64,000 nucleotides of DNA from Gigantopelta aegis (lineage: Eukaryota; Mollusca; Gastropoda; Neomphalida; Peltospiridae). The notes beneath the pieces were generated by a model, which saw only the letters and a program-made list of their open reading frames with translations, had not been told where the DNA came from and made no database searches. The stretch covers positions 39,969,130-40,033,129 of the forward strand of contig NC_054703.1 of the NCBI RefSeq assembly GCF_016097555.1, in the 5' to 3' direction. Shown in pieces: positions 1 to 10,759 of the stretch (its first letter is position 1; every line of letters starts with the position of its first letter). Position numbers and translations under genes: made by a program.

Positions 1-3000
1 CAGTGCGACAGTGAGACTCCTCCTATCGAAACTAGATAGTGAGACAGAGAGACTCTTCCTATCGAAACTAGACAGTGCGACAGAGAGACTCCTCCTATCA
101 AAACTAGACAGTGTGACAGAGAGACTCCTCCTATCGAAACTAGACAGTGCGACAGAGAGACTCCTCCTATCAAAACTAGACAGTGCCGCAGAGAGACTCC
201 TCCTATCAAAACTAGACAGTGCGACAGAGAGACTCCTATCGAAACTAGATAGTGAGACAGAGAGACTCCTCCTATCAAAACTAGACAGTGCGACAGAGAG
301 ACTCCTCCTATCAAAACTAGACAGTGCCACAGAGAGACTCCTCCTATCAAAACTAGACAGTGCGACAGAGAGACTCCTATCGAAACTAGACAGTGTGACA
401 GAGAGACTCTTCCTATCAAAACTAGACAGTGTGACAGAGAGACTCCTCCTATCGAAACTAGATAGTGAGACTCCTCCTATCGAAACTAGACAGTGAGACT
501 CCTCCTATCAAAACTAGACAGTGAGACTCCTCCTATCAAAACTAGACAGTGTGACAGAGAGACTCCTCCTATCGAAACTAGACAGTGTGACAGAGAGACT
601 CTTCCTATCGAAACTAGACAGTGTGACAGAGAGACTCCTCCTATCGAAACTAGATAGTGAGACAGAGAGACTCCTCCTATCAAAACTAGACAGTGCGACA
701 GAGAGACTCCTATCGAAACTAGACAGTGTGACAGAGAGACTCTTCCTATCAAAACTAGACAGTGTGACAGAGAGACTCTTCCTATCAAAACTAGACAGTG
801 CCGCAGAGAGACTCCTATCGAAACTAGACAGTGTGACAGAGAGACTCCTCCTATCGAAACTAGACAGTGAGACTCCTCCTATCGAAACTAGACAGTGTGA
901 CAGAGAGACTCCTCCTATCGAAACTAGACAGTGTGACAGAGAGACTCTTCCTATCAAAACTAGACAGTGTGACAGAGAGACTCCTCCTATCGAAACTAGA
1001 CAGTGAGACAGAGAGACTCCTCCTATCGAAACTAGACAGTGCGACAGAGAGACTCCTCCTATCAAAACTAGACAGTGCCGCAGAGAGACTCCTCCTATCA
1101 AAACTAGACAGTGCGACAGAGAGACTCCTCCTATCGAAACTAGACAGTGTGACAGAGAGACTCCTCCTATCGAAACTAGACAGTGTGACAGAGAGACTCC
1201 TCCTATCGAAACTAGACAGTGCGACAGAGAGACTCCTCCTATCGAAACTAGACAGTGAGACTCCTCCTATCGAAACTAGACAGTGTGACAGAGAGACTCC
1301 TCCTATCGAAACTAGACAGTGTGACAGAGAGACTCCTCCTATCGAAACTAGATAGTGAGACAGAGAGACTCCTCCTATCAAAACTAGACAGTGCGACAGA
1401 GAGACTCCTCCTATCAAAACTAGACAGTGCGACAGAGAGACTCCTCCTATCAAAACTAGACAGTGCGACAGAGAGACTCCTCCTATCGAAACTAGACAGT
1501 GCGACAGAGAGACTCCTCCTATCGAAACTAGACAGAGAGACTCCTCCTATCGAAACTAGACAGTGTGACAGAGAGACTCTTCCTATCAAAACTAGACAGT
1601 GTGACAGAGAGACTCTTCCTATCAAAACTAGACAGTGTGACAGAGAGACTCCTCCTATCGAAACTAGATAGTGAGACAGAGAGACTCCTCCTATCGAAAC
1701 TAGACAGTGTGACAGAGAGACTCTTCCTATCAAAACTAGACAGTGTGACAGAGAGACTCCTCCTATCGAAACTAGACAGTGTGACAGAGAGACTCTTCCT
1801 ATCAAAACTAGACAGTGCCGCAGAGAGACTCCTATCGAAACTAGACAGTGTGACAGAGAGACTCCTCCTATCGAAACTAGACAGTGAGACTCCTCCTATC
1901 GAAACTAGACAGTGTGACAGAGAGACTCCTCCTATCGAAACTAGACAGTGTGACAGAGAGACTCTTCCTATCAAAACTAGACAGTGTGACAGAGAGACTC
2001 CTCCTATCGAAACTAGATAGTGAGACAGAGAGACTCCTCCTATCGAAACTAGACAGTGTGACAGAGAGACTCTTCCTATCAAAACTAGACAGTGTGACAG
2101 AGAGACTCCTATCGAACCTAGACAGTGTGACAGAGAGACTCCTCCTATCAAAACTAGACAGTGTGACAGAGAGACTCCTCCTATCGAAACTAGACAGTGT
2201 GACAGAGAGACTCTTCCTATCAAAACTAGACAGTGCCGCAGAGAGACTCCTATCGAAACTAGATAGTGAGACAGAGAGACTCCTCCTATCGAAACTAGAC
2301 AGTGAGACTCCTCCTATCGAAACTAGACAGTGTGACAGAGAGACTCCTCCTATCGAAACTAGACAGTGTGACAGAGAGACTCTTCCTATCAAAACTAGAC
2401 AGTGTGACAGAGAGACTCCTCCTATCGAAACTAGACAGTGTGACAGAGAGACTCTTCCTATCAAAACTAGACAGTGTGACAGAGAGACTCTTCCTATCAA
2501 AACTAGACAGTGTGACAGAGAGACTCCTCCTATCGAAACTAGATAGTGAGACAGAGAGACTCCTCCTATCGAAACTAGACAGTGTGACAGAGAGACTCTT
2601 CCTATCAAAACTAGACAGTGTGACAGAGAGACTCCTCCTATCGAAACTAGACAGTGTGACAGAGAGACTCTTCCTATCAAAACTAGACAGTGCCGCAGAG
2701 AGACTCCTATCGAAACTAGATAGTGAGACAGAGAGACTCCTCCTATCGAAACTAGACAGTGAGACTCCTCCTATCGAAACTAGACAGTGCGACAGAGAGA
2801 CTCCTCCTATCGAAACTAGACAGTGTGACAGAGAGACTCTTCCTATCAAAACTAGACAGTGTGACAGAGAGACTCCTCCTATCGAAACTAGACAGTGTGA
2901 CAGAGAGACTCTTCCTATCAAAACTAGACAGTGCCGCAGAGAGACTCCTATCGAAACTAGATAGTGAGACAGAGAGACTCCTCCTATCGAAACTAGACAG

Positions 3001-3003
3001 TGC
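1..3003. repeat. 36-bp minisatellite, amplified ZNF leader segment
   Basis: This is a tandem array of a 36-bp unit (GAGAGACTCCTCCTATCGAA followed by ACTAGACAGTGTGACA) with 33-bp and 28-bp shortened forms, roughly 85 copies, open at the left edge of the window. Variants (TGTGAC/TGCGAC/TGCCGC, CTCCTCC/CTCTTCC, CGAAA/CAAAA) recur in blocks; the short form begins new blocks near 521, 867, 1255, 1884, 2302 and 2759, which indicates higher-order duplication. The unit resembles the single-copy text GAGAGACTCCTTTCAAAGCC before the decayed ZNF at 3809, so I infer it was amplified from that leader. Long ORFs on both strands follow from the 36-bp period lacking stops and are not genes. Confidence 0.93.
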
Positions 3004-3800
3004 GATATGAAATATGATGCTGAAAATATTGAAGATCCTTAAGTTATTTTGAATGGAGAGACTCGTATCGAAACAACAACTGCGATATGAAATATGATGT
3101 TGAAAACATTTGACTGAAGATCCTGAAGCAGTTATTTTGAATGGAGAGACTCATATCAAATCAACTGACTGAATATCTGAAATGCAACAAGTTTCCAAGT
3201 GATGCTAGGTTTTTTTCTGAACATGAAAATGTGAAAGTAATTCTGATCAGAGGGATTACTGTCGAAACGATATTGTGATATGAAACATGCTACTAGAAAC
3301 ATTTCACTGAAGATTTGTAAATCAATAAGTTTCCAAATAATGCTAGGTTTTCTGAACATGAAAATGTGGAAGAAAGTTTGATCAGAGGGACTTCTATCGA
3401 AACGATATTGTGATATAAATTGTTAGCCTACTGTTGAAAACACTGACTGAATATATCCCCTAAAAAACCGATTTGTTATTAATTGATGACAGGTTGTTGT
3501 TGTTGTTTAACATAAGGTCTCGTCAAAAGGTGAAAGTACTTCTGATGAGATATATTCCTATCTCAAACAATATTGTGATAGAAACTATATGCCTACTGTT
3601 GAAAACATTGATTGAAAACCTGCCTAAAGGGGCGATATGTCATCAGATCAAGTGATGGTAGATTTTAAAAATATATATATTATTAGCTCCCGTCAAAATG
3701 CGAAAGTAATTATTTTCAGAGAGACTCCTTTCAAAGCCACACTGTGATATAAATTATAGGTCTACTGTTGAACACACTGACTGAAAACGCTCTGTATAAA
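3004..3800 (+). repeat. Degenerate ~100-150 bp leader repeats upstream of ZNF relic
   Basis: Five or more diverged copies of a longer unit lie here. Each has GAGAGACTC or GAGGGACT, then TATCGAAACGATATTGTGATA, then GTTGAAAACATTGACTGAA. Some also carry GTCAAAAGGTGAAAGTA, which resembles the first coding bases of the relic at 3809 (GATAATAAGAGAAAGTAACT). Leader and start of coding sequence therefore seem to have been duplicated together. The last copy includes GATATAAATTATA at 3746-3758, a motif found in the other ZNF leaders. No gene is seen here. Confidence 0.7.
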
Positions 3801-3808
3801 ACGGCGAT

Positions 3809-4490
3809 ATGTCATCAAGCGGCGGCACATATTTTTATTATAGGGTCCCGATAATAAGAGAAAGTAACTCTGACGAGAAACCGTTCAAATGTGGGATGTG
3901 CTCGAAAACGTTCTCTTACAAGAGTAAGATCAAACAGCACATGGGCGTCCACACCGACGTCAAGCCTTACAGATGTCAGACTGGTGCGAACTCTTTCACT
4001 CAGCTCTCCAATCTGAACCACCACCTGTTCCTTCACACTGGGGTAAAGAGGTTCCAGTGTGGAGTCTGTGCAAAATGTTTCTCTCGGCGCCCGGACTTAA
4101 AAAGACATCTGATAATGCACGCTGGCGTCAGACCTTTTAAGTGTGACCAGTGTGCAAAATGTTTCTCACGAAGTATGGAATTGGAGGTCCATGTGGCAGC
4201 TCATGCTGGTGTGACGTGTTTCAAATGTGATGTCTGTGCAAACGTGTTCTCACAACGTTTCGCCTTGAAGCAGCAACTCAGGTGTTGAGAGTTTCGTGTG
4301 TGAAGTGTGTGCAGAATGTTTCTGCGAGAGTAGCGCTTTGAAACAGCACATGACGGTTCACACTGGTGTTAAGTCGTGTCAGGTGTGTGGAAAGTGTTAT
4401 TCTCAAAACGAACTCTCGAAGAGACATATGTTGGTTCACACCTGTGAAAAAGGCACTTCGTCCTCAGAATGTACTGATGGGGGAAAATAA
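3809..4490 (+). pseudogene. Decayed C2H2 zinc-finger gene
   Basis: The frame opens with MSSSGGTYF and reaches the family's first finger (EKPFKCGMCSKTFSYKSKIKQH), followed by four more finger-like repeats to 4288. The second finger has lost its second cysteine (CQTG). At about 4275-4290 part of a finger-to-finger linker is deleted and the frame shifts; two more fingers (CEVCAECF..., CQVCGKCY...) continue in another frame to 4490, where the last linker decays into HTCEKGTSSSECTDGGK. In structure it is a poly-finger DNA-binding protein of the family in this window, but the frameshift, lost cysteine and abrupt end argue that it is a pseudogene. A Tc1/mariner fragment begins just beyond its end. 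The start is chosen by similarity to the MSS/MST starts of the paralogues. Confidence 0.8.
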
Positions 4491-4499
4491 AAGGAACAT

Positions 4500-4760
4500 G
4501 TTTTTGCTTTGCCTAATGTTGGCCCTGGTCTTTGTGCATAGGAAACGGATCCATCATTTGAAGTCGTTGCCTCATCCACCCAATCACACTCTGACTGACA
4601 TTAAAGTGCCTCGCGACTTCTCGTTGACTGTGTTTAACCTGTATCCAACCTACTCCATTGCCCTTCTCAACATTAGTCAAAACACAACGCATTTTCAACT
4701 GAAGTGTGCGTGAATATGTGGCAATCATGCACACTTTTATAGCCATCGTGAGAACGAATT
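4500..4760 (-). mobile_element. Tc1/mariner transposase N-terminal fragment
   Basis: A minus-strand frame reads VGWIQVKHSQREVARHFNVS then QSVIGWMRQRLQ. This is the typical N-terminal helix-turn-helix of Tc1/mariner transposases, which binds the terminal inverted repeats. The DDE catalytic half is absent, so this is a non-autonomous remnant. It abuts the 3' end of the ZNF relic at 3809-4490 and may have truncated it. I could not fix the element's termini. Confidence 0.7.
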
Positions 4761-5436
4761 ACACGGGCACAACATACAGAATTTCAGACATGGGTGCGTT
4801 TAGACAACCCATTTGTTGGGGTGATAGTAGGTACATGTGTTTGCATAACTTTTACCAGTTTGTTGTGGCCTGTAACAGGAAGTACCATTACTCATATTGA
4901 AATGCAAATGCTACTTAGCAAACCTCACTCTGGGCATAATCCACAAAGGCCATACATCCCTTCTTTCATAATTAGTGTGTTGGACGGGCATCGTTAACGT
5001 GTAGTAAAAACAATAATAGTGACGCTGAGTATATATAGTACATTTAAATTTTGTTATCTATCAATTAGCCAATACTAAACAAAACTTAAAGCCATAGCTC
5101 GAAATCACCCACCCCCCGTCATGGACAGACCTCTCTGGCGAAGTCAGACGTTGTGCCCACGATAGGCGTGCTTGAACAGTTCTCTGATGGAAGCATGCCA
5201 AAAATTACCCACACCCACATAATGGAGAAATATAGCGGTTTTCCTCTGATGACTACGAGTGAAAATTAGCAAATGTTTCACATCCAAAAGACGACTTTTT
5301 TTTACATTGTTTGTTTGTATAAATATGTATCTATCAAGCATATTATTTGGTATTTTGAAAATGACGGAATATGCAATATTTTTCTATATGTTTTAAATGA
5401 TGCCGATAATAATGATATTTTTATATACATGTACTG
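4761..5436. other. No gene seen; AT-rich intergenic DNA
   Basis: This stretch contains only short frames with no recognisable domain. Part of it (about 4761-4990) may be the flank of the Tc1/mariner remnant. A short GC-richer patch near 5110-5215 contains two CACCCA runs but I could not assign it. Confidence 0.5.
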
Positions 5437-5812
5437 TTAAAGGGACATTCCCGAGTTTGCTACATTGTAGGATGTTTCCGACAAATAAAATAGGTCTACG
5501 ATTATACTTACATATTAAATATATTTTCTTGTTCAGAATATCAGTGTCTGTATATTCAACGTGTTTCGGGTCGTCTTAATATTTGTAAGAAGCCCAAACT
5601 GGATTTTTACTTCAAATAATTTCGTATGTACAAAAAAATCTTTTTTAGGAAATAAAATGAAATTTAACCTAGTACAGATATTAGAACGATCAGAAACACG
5701 TTTAATATACAGCCACTAATATTTTATGCAGAACAAAATATTTGATATATAATAATTACAGTCGTTAACATCTTAAAACTTGCAGCAAACTCAGGAATGT
5801 CCCTTTAAATTT
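5437..5812. mobile_element. MITE, family K (TTAAAGGGACATTCC ends)
   Basis: The element starts TTAAAGGGACATTCCCGAG and ends with the inverted counterpart CTCAGGAATGTCCCTTTAA, giving terminal inverted repeats of about 35 bp around an AT-rich, non-coding core of about 375 bp. A second copy lies at 34673-35068 and is alignable by eye along its whole length. It codes for nothing, so it would need a transposase supplied elsewhere. Confidence 0.85.
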
Positions 5813-6049
5813 AAGTAACAATTTAAACGTGTATATTAGTATTGTTCAAGATTTATATTTTAATTTCCATTGAAGAAGTTACACTTGTAAATTGAATTGT
5901 ATATAAGTGTAGATGGATTACAAATGTATTAATATAGTAAAACACTATTTCTATTATTATTTTTTATTGTTGTTATTTTGTGGAGTCGTTTCTGTTGTAG
6001 CTGTTTACGCCTGGAAATAAAACGCTGAACCTTGATCTCGCCTAGTTGT

Positions 6050-6370
6050 CCCGTTGAGTTCTCGCTCGAGGTGCTTGCGTCGCAGGATCGAACCACCTTG
6101 GTGGATCCATTCAGCTGACAGGGTTTTTTCTCGTTCCATCCAGTGCACCACAACTGGACAAATGCCGTTGTATGTGCTATCCTGTCTATGGGATGGTGCA
6201 TATAAAAGATCCCTTGCTGCTAATCGAAAAGAGTAGCCCATGAAGTGGCGACGGCGGATTTACTCCCTCAATATCTGTGTGGTCCTTAACCATATGCCCG
6301 ACGCCATATATCCGTAAATAAAATGTGATGAGTGCGTCGTTAAGTAAAACATTCCTTTCTTTCTTTCTTT
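6050..6370 (+). mobile_element. tRNA-derived SINE, family A core and tail, type II head
   Basis: The copy begins in a tRNA-like head with a B-box-like CGCAGGATCGAACC, continues through the shared SINE core (CCAGTGCACCACAACTGG, GGGATGGTGCATATAAAAGA) and ends with the A-type tail GTGCGTCGTTAAGTAAAACA and a (TTTC)n run. Such elements are transcribed by RNA polymerase III and mobilised by a LINE. This one has no coding capacity. Confidence 0.82.
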
Positions 6371-6709
6371 CAACGAGTCCGGTGACGGGACGTAGCCCAG
6401 TGGTACAGCGCTCGCCTGATGCGCGATCGATCTAGGACCGCTCCCCGTCGGTGGGTCCATTGGGCTATTTCTCGTTCCAGCCAGTGCTCCACAACTGGTG
6501 TAACAAAGGCCGTGGTATATACTATCCTGTCTGTGGGATGGTGCATATAAGAGATCCCTTGCCGTAAAGAGTAGCCCATGAAGTGACGACAGCGGGTTTC
6601 CTCTCTCAATATCTGTGTGGTCCTTAACCATATGTCCGACGCCATATAACCGTAATTAAATGTGTTGATTGCATTGTTAAATAGAACATTCCTTCCTTCA
6701 ACGAATCCG
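6371..6709 (+). mobile_element. tRNA-derived SINE, family A, full length with target duplication
   Basis: The head GACGTAGCCCAGTGG (A-box-like) is followed by the shared core and the A tail, ending in CCTTCCTT. Flanking direct repeats CAACGAGTCCG (6371-6381) and CAACGAATCCG (6699-6709) differ at one base and look like the target-site duplication of this insertion. Confidence 0.88.
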
Positions 6710-6744
6710 TTACAATGGAGCCGACGTAGGGACTGGGTGTGTTC

Positions 6745-7003
6745 CTTCATTTCAACTTATTTTTGTGCTAATTTCCAATTAAGGTTCAAGCACGCTGTCT
6801 TGGACACATATGCCTCAGCTATCTGGGCTGTCTGTCCAGGACAGTGGGTTAGTTGTTAGTGGTTAGTGAGATAAAAGAGGGTGTAGTGGTCTTACACCTA
6901 CCCATTGAGGCGTTAAAACTAGTTCTGGGTGGAATCCGGTACCAGGCTGCGAACCCAGTATCTATCAGCATTATGTCCGATGGCCTAACCATCACACCAC
7001 AAA
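6745..7003 (-). mobile_element. tRNA-derived SINE, family D
   Basis: This is the reverse complement of the element at 40262-40602. It includes the TATCTGGGCTGTCTGTCCAG region, the stretch complementary to AATGGGTAGGTGTAAGACCA, and a tRNA-like head with GGTTCGCAGCCTGGTACCGG. It is truncated relative to the better copy. Confidence 0.78.
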
Positions 7004-7127
7004 GGTCAGTTGTGTGTTCGTAACACAAGAATACATATATAACACAGTCAGGACCCATTACCCGTGGTCCACAGCTCCGTGATGTAGCCAACTTTGATGT
7101 GTCGGTGCGTAGTAGTGTTGGTATAAA

Positions 7128-7205
7128 TGAATGAATGAATGAATGAATGAATGAATGTTTAACGACACCCCAGCACGAAAAATACATCGGCTATGGGGTG
7201 TCAAA
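7128..7205 (-). mobile_element. SINE family E, 3' fragment with (AATG)n tail
   Basis: An (AATG)n run leads into TTTAACGACACCCCAGCACG and AAAAATACATCGGCTAT. The same 3' end is seen in the complete insertion at 12460-12750, so this is a short 5'-truncated copy. Confidence 0.75.
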
Positions 7206-7206
7206 A

Positions 7207-7515
7207 AAGGTTTGTTTTGTTTAACGTCAACACTAGAACACATTGATTTATTAATCATCGGCTATTGGATGTCAAACATTTGGTAATTTTGACATATAGT
7301 CAGAGAGGGAACCTGCTACATTTTTCCATTAGTAGTTAGGGATCTTTTATATGCACCATCCCACAGACAGGATAGCATATACTACGGCCTTCTATACACC
7401 AGTCGTGATGCACTGGTTGGAACAAAAGACCCATTAACGGCGATAGGAAATGGTTCATTTAACGACGCACTCAACACATTTTATTTACGGACATATGGTT
7501 AAGGACCACAAATTG
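7207..7515 (-). mobile_element. SINE family B copy abutting a family A tail fragment
   Basis: The tail TTTGTTTTGTTTAACG, ATCATCGGCTATTGGATGTC and core GATCTTTTATATGCACCATC are those of family B in reverse orientation. From about 7445 a partial family A tail (CGACGCACTCAACACATTTT) follows, ending where the conserved ZNF upstream block begins. Confidence 0.78.
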
Positions 7516-7540
7516 GGTGCAAATATTATTTTACCTTCAT

Positions 7541-7795
7541 AATTTATTAAGCGAAATAATGCTCATGATTCTTTCTTTATAACAAAATTTATTAACACTT
7601 GTGTTAATTTCTATATTAACAAAATAACAGAATATGGGAAGAGGCGACATAATAAATCGCAATCCGCATATCAACGTAATTAAAGAGTCCGAGCAGCAGG
7701 TGGGAATTGTTTTCTGGCTTTCATTTCCTTTCACATAATGTCATTTTTGATCGGAAGGTTTATTGAATTTATTAGAGTATTTTCTTCGATTTTCA
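7541..7795 (+). promoter_or_regulatory. Conserved upstream block of ZNF 8779-9738 (copy a)
   Basis: The block matches by eye four other blocks upstream of ZNF genes, always in the gene's sense orientation. Shared landmarks in order are GCGAAATAAT(G), ATCCGCATATCAA, AGTCCGA.CA.CAGGT.GGAAT, TTTCCTTT and a terminal CGG(A/T)AGGTTTATT that could be a splice donor. It lies about 1 kb upstream of the start codon, the closest of the five. I infer a promoter plus short non-coding first exon. It could instead be a conserved piece of ancestral flank carried along by duplication. Confidence 0.62.
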
Positions 7796-8190
7796 TTTAT
7801 AAACTGCAAGCGATGCTAATCTAAATATTGAGGTTCCTATAAATCAATTTATAACTTGTACTCATTACATGGGGTTTTTAACATTTATTATAGTCTTTGC
7901 AAATGTTCGATCTTAATATCTGATGCTCGAAGTCGAAATAGAACGTGGGTTCGGACTATTTTTGTGAATCGAATCGGGTTGTTCATTTAAACGTGTTCCA
8001 ATGGCGTGTGCAGGCATTTTAGCAGGGGTGGAGGTCTAGACTATGGCTAGTGAAGTTTATAGGGTGTCGAAATATGTCCCCCTCCACCGTCTCCACCCCA
8101 CCCCCGCAAAATGTATTTAAAAAAAAAAAATTGCTCAATAGTGTAGGTGTTCGTTTTAGTTTGGGGTGGGGGTTTTTTTCATTTACATTT
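7796..8190. other. No gene seen (predicted intron, first part)
   Basis: No domain-bearing frame lies here. GC-skewed runs of CCCC and a T/A run around 8090-8180 look like the margin of the MITE that follows. Confidence 0.45.
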
Positions 8191-8191
8191 G

Positions 8192-8361
8192 CACAGGCGG
8201 ATCTTGGGGAGGGGTGGGGGGAAGGGGGCCTAAATTTTTCAACAGTTATAATTTTATTATATATTAATTTACGTCCCCCTCCAAACCTCCCCAAAGTTCC
8301 CTTGGCATTCCGCCTCATGTCATTGGGGCTCCCCATAATGGATTTTCTGGATCCGCCACAG
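8192..8361. mobile_element. Small MITE, GGCGGATC ends
   Basis: The inner ends CAGGCGGATCTTGGGGAGGG and TTTTCTGGATCCGCCACA form an imperfect terminal inverted repeat around a non-coding core with TTATATATTAATTTACG. A relative at 41024-41190 has the same ends and the same inner text (CCTCATGTCATTG). CAGTGGCGGATCC ends are typical of hAT-type non-autonomous elements, so that is my tentative class. Confidence 0.72.
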
Positions 8362-8564
8362 CTTTGTAAAACTTAAGTACAATATACACATTATACACCA
8401 TTAATAAACGTTTCTTTATAAATATAACTCAAATATGTATAATTTTCACAATATAGCCAAGTATTATTTTCTGAGTAATATCATCGATAACAAATCTTTT
8501 GCATTAGATATTTGTAATAATACAGAAAAAAATATATTCTGTTTCCAATCATTTCCATTTTTTT

Positions 8565-8778
8565 TTTCTTTTTAAGTTAACCTTTTGACAAAATTAATTA
8601 CTCTTATCATTACTGTATGATTTTCTTAATCCTAACCCTAAACTTAACCCATTTTCTTTCTAGGGAAGACATCCAGATACAAATTATACCCTTCAATGCA
8701 TTTATTGAAGAAAGACATCCAGATAAAATGTATACTCTTCAAAGCAGTTACTGAATACTATCGTCTATCTAGACCAGT
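8565..8778 (+). promoter_or_regulatory. Predicted intron end and leader of ZNF 8779-9738
   Basis: The text AACCTTTTGACAAAATTAAT through CTTAACCCATTTTCTTTCTAG has a polypyrimidine tract ending in AG at 8662-8663, a good splice-acceptor shape. A homologous stretch lies in reverse at 43382-43515, upstream of ZNF 41196-42320. Next come two leader units (AGACATCCAGATA..., ending CTTCAAAGCAGTTACTGAA); the same 46-bp unit is repeated about 72 times before ZNF 20008-20958. The second unit contains an 8-codon upstream ORF (MYTLQSSY). Confidence 0.55.
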
Positions 8779-9738
8779 ATGTTGTCCGGTGATGGTCGAT
8801 GTGTCGAACGGGCGGTCTCTTCAAAACACTGTAAAACCAACACTGATGTGAAAATATTTGGCACAGATCAGCAACATTCCTTTGAGAAGCCTTTCAAATG
8901 TGGAATTTGCTTTAAATGTTTCTCGTGCAAGAGTCGTGTCCAGCGGCACATGAGAATCCACAGTGGTGAACGACCATATCAGTGCGATGTTTGCCGAAGG
9001 TGTTTTCGTCTGAATGGTAACTTAAAACAGCACATGTTAATTCACAGTGGTGTTAAAGATTTCACGTGCGACGTGTGCGGGGACTGTTTCTCTCACAGCT
9101 TCAGGTTAAGACAACACGCGTTAGTTCACACCACCGTTAAGCCGTTTAAATGTGCGGTGTGTGCAAAATATTTCTCATACAGATCCAACTTAAAACAGCA
9201 TATGCTGGCTCACATCGGTGCCAAGCCTTACAAATGTGAGATATGTGCAAAATATTTCTCACAGAATTCTCACTTGAAACAGCACATGTTAATTCACGCT
9301 GGCGTCAAACCTTTCAAATGTGAGATGTGTGTGAAATATTTCTCACAGAAGTCGAGCCTGAAACTGCACGTGTTAATCCACGCTGGCGTCAAGCCGTATA
9401 AATGTGAGGTGTGTGCCAAACTGTTCTTACTGAATAACAACTTGAAGACGCACATGCTCGTTCACTCTGACGCCAGGCCGTTCCTGTGCGAGGTGTGTGC
9501 TGAGCGGTTCTCCCAGAACAAGCATTTAAAGCGACACATGTTGATTCATACGGGGGTTAAGTCTTTCAGATGTGAGACGTGTGACAGGTGCTTCTCACGC
9601 AGTACGACGTTGAAACGACACACGCTTGTTCACACTAGTGACAAACCTTACAAGTGTGACATGTGTACGAAATGTTTCTCTCAACGCAAGCAGTTGAAAC
9701 ATCATGTGTTGGTTCATGCTAGCGAGATAAACGTTTAA
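8779..9738 (+). CDS. C2H2 zinc-finger protein, 10 fingers
   Basis: The product has 319 residues: an N-terminal tag of about 38 residues (MLSGDGRCVERAVSSKHCKT, then NTDVKIF) followed by ten tandem C2H2 fingers to the C-terminus, each of the form C-x2-C-x12-H-x3-H. Most linkers are H(S/T/A)G(V/A)KP(F/Y) rather than the classical TGEKP. Such proteins bind DNA in the nucleus through residues of each finger's helix, and here those residues differ between fingers. No KRAB, SCAN or BTB partner domain is visible, so whether it activates or represses is unknown. The ATG aligns with ATG starts of the paralogues. The 3' side is eroded: 46-bp repeats built from finger sequence, then SINEs, begin right after the stop. 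Confidence 0.9.
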   Translation: MLSGDGRCVERAVSSKHCKTNTDVKIFGTDQQHSFEKPFKCGICFKCFSCKSRVQRHMRIHSGERPYQCDVCRRCFRLNGNLKQHMLIHSGVKDFTCDVCGDCFSHSFRLRQHALVHTTVKPFKCAVCAKYFSYRSNLKQHMLAHIGAKPYKCEICAKYFSQNSHLKQHMLIHAGVKPFKCEMCVKYFSQKSSLKLHVLIHAGVKPYKCEVCAKLFLLNNNLKTHMLVHSDARPFLCEVCAERFSQNKHLKRHMLIHTGVKSFRCETCDRCFSRSTTLKRHTLVHTSDKPYKCDMCTKCFSQRKQLKHHVLVHASEINV

Positions 9739-9905
9739 GAGTTGAAACATATGTTGGCTTTTGTTATTAAAAAAACGTCTTAATTTGAAACGTCATATGT
9801 TGGCTCTTGTTATTAAGAAAACGTCTTAATTTGAAACGTCATATGTTGGCTCTTGTTATTAAGAAAACATCTTAATTTGAAACGTCATATGTTGGCTCTT
9901 GCTAT
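9739..9905 (+). repeat. 46-bp tandem repeat made from finger-coding sequence
   Basis: Four copies of a 46-bp unit contain TTGAAACGTCATATGTTGGC, which is the finger text 'LKRHMLA', followed by TCTTGTTATTAAGAAAACGT. It follows the stop of the upstream ZNF directly, so the locus probably once had more fingers whose remains were duplicated as non-coding repeats. Confidence 0.75.
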
Positions 9906-9907
9906 TG

Positions 9908-10190
9908 ATGGAAGGAAGTAATGTTTTATTTAACGACGCACTCAACACATTTTATCAATGTGCTCTTGTGTTGTCGTTAAACAAAACAAACTTTAAAACA
10001 AACAATTCAATAGCCGTGGTATATCCTACCATGTCTATGTGATGGTGCATGTAAAAGAACTTGCTACTAATGCAAAATTGTAGCGGGTTTCCTCTCTAAG
10101 ACTGTGTGTCAAAATTACCAAATCCAATAGCCAATGATTAATAAACCAATGTGCTCTAATGGTGTTGTTAAACAAAACAGACTAACTTTT
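9908..10190. mobile_element. SINE fragments, A tail fused to B tail, then a B copy (+)
   Basis: GGAAGGAAGTAATG and AACGACGCACTCAACACATT (A tail, reverse) change abruptly into CAATGTGCTCTTGTG and GTCGTTAAACAAAACAAAC (B tail, forward). A plus-strand B copy follows with core GATGGTGCATGTAAAAGA and tail GTGCTCTAATGGTGTTGTTA. This is a mosaic of two SINE tails. Confidence 0.7.
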
Positions 10191-10755
10191 AAGTTTCAGT
10201 TATTCATGCACTGGTGTATTGAGTTGGGTGGAGCGGGTAATTGTCTCAATTGTCGTATAGTGTAATGGTATTTATTGTGGTAAAGAAGTTTATTTAGTGC
10301 GAGAGGTACACAAATTGTTTTATTGTTTGATTATTTTATCAATTTACATTCGGTTAATATGTACTGTTTACATACATGTATGTAATTTGTCTTTATTAAA
10401 TATGAATTAAAAACTTCATATTTTATCTTTTTAATTACAAATATATATATATTATACTCGGGGAAAAAAGTTCCTGTGCACTAAATGATTGCATATAGAA
10501 TATAATTTACTTGAAATCTGGTTATCACCCCCGTCGATATTCCAACGGTGTCCTGTCAATTGCACGAACTATTCATACTTTGTGATCACACGTTGCATTA
10601 CTAGCATTCTTGGTCACGTGCTCCTGTTTGACGTTATTTTTCTTATCATTGGACTTTAAAACTATTGTATGGATTCTCATCACTCAGAAAAATATTTTTG
10701 TTGGTATCTGATCGTCGTCAGTGTGATGCCACGCCTCCCAGAAAATTGACTCCTT
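10191..10755. other. No gene seen; flank of Tc1/mariner remnant
   Basis: The stretch is AT-rich with a short (AT)n run near 10442. From about 10490 it probably belongs to the 5' flank of the Tc1/mariner remnant that follows. No recognisable coding sequence was found. Confidence 0.4.
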
Positions 10756-10759
10756 CGAA

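Noticed and set aside
11-3010. Many overlapping open frames of 80-267 codons on both strands (LLLSKLDSVTER-type and SHCLVSIGGVSL-type repeats)
   Set aside because: They follow from a 36-bp stop-free tandem unit, exist in several frames on both strands at once, and lack any independent coding signal.
6387-6450. tRNA-like A and B boxes as functional tRNA genes, here and in other SINE heads
   Set aside because: They occur at the 5' end of dispersed elements with SINE cores and tails, and no complete cloverleaf with anticodon arm was convincing.
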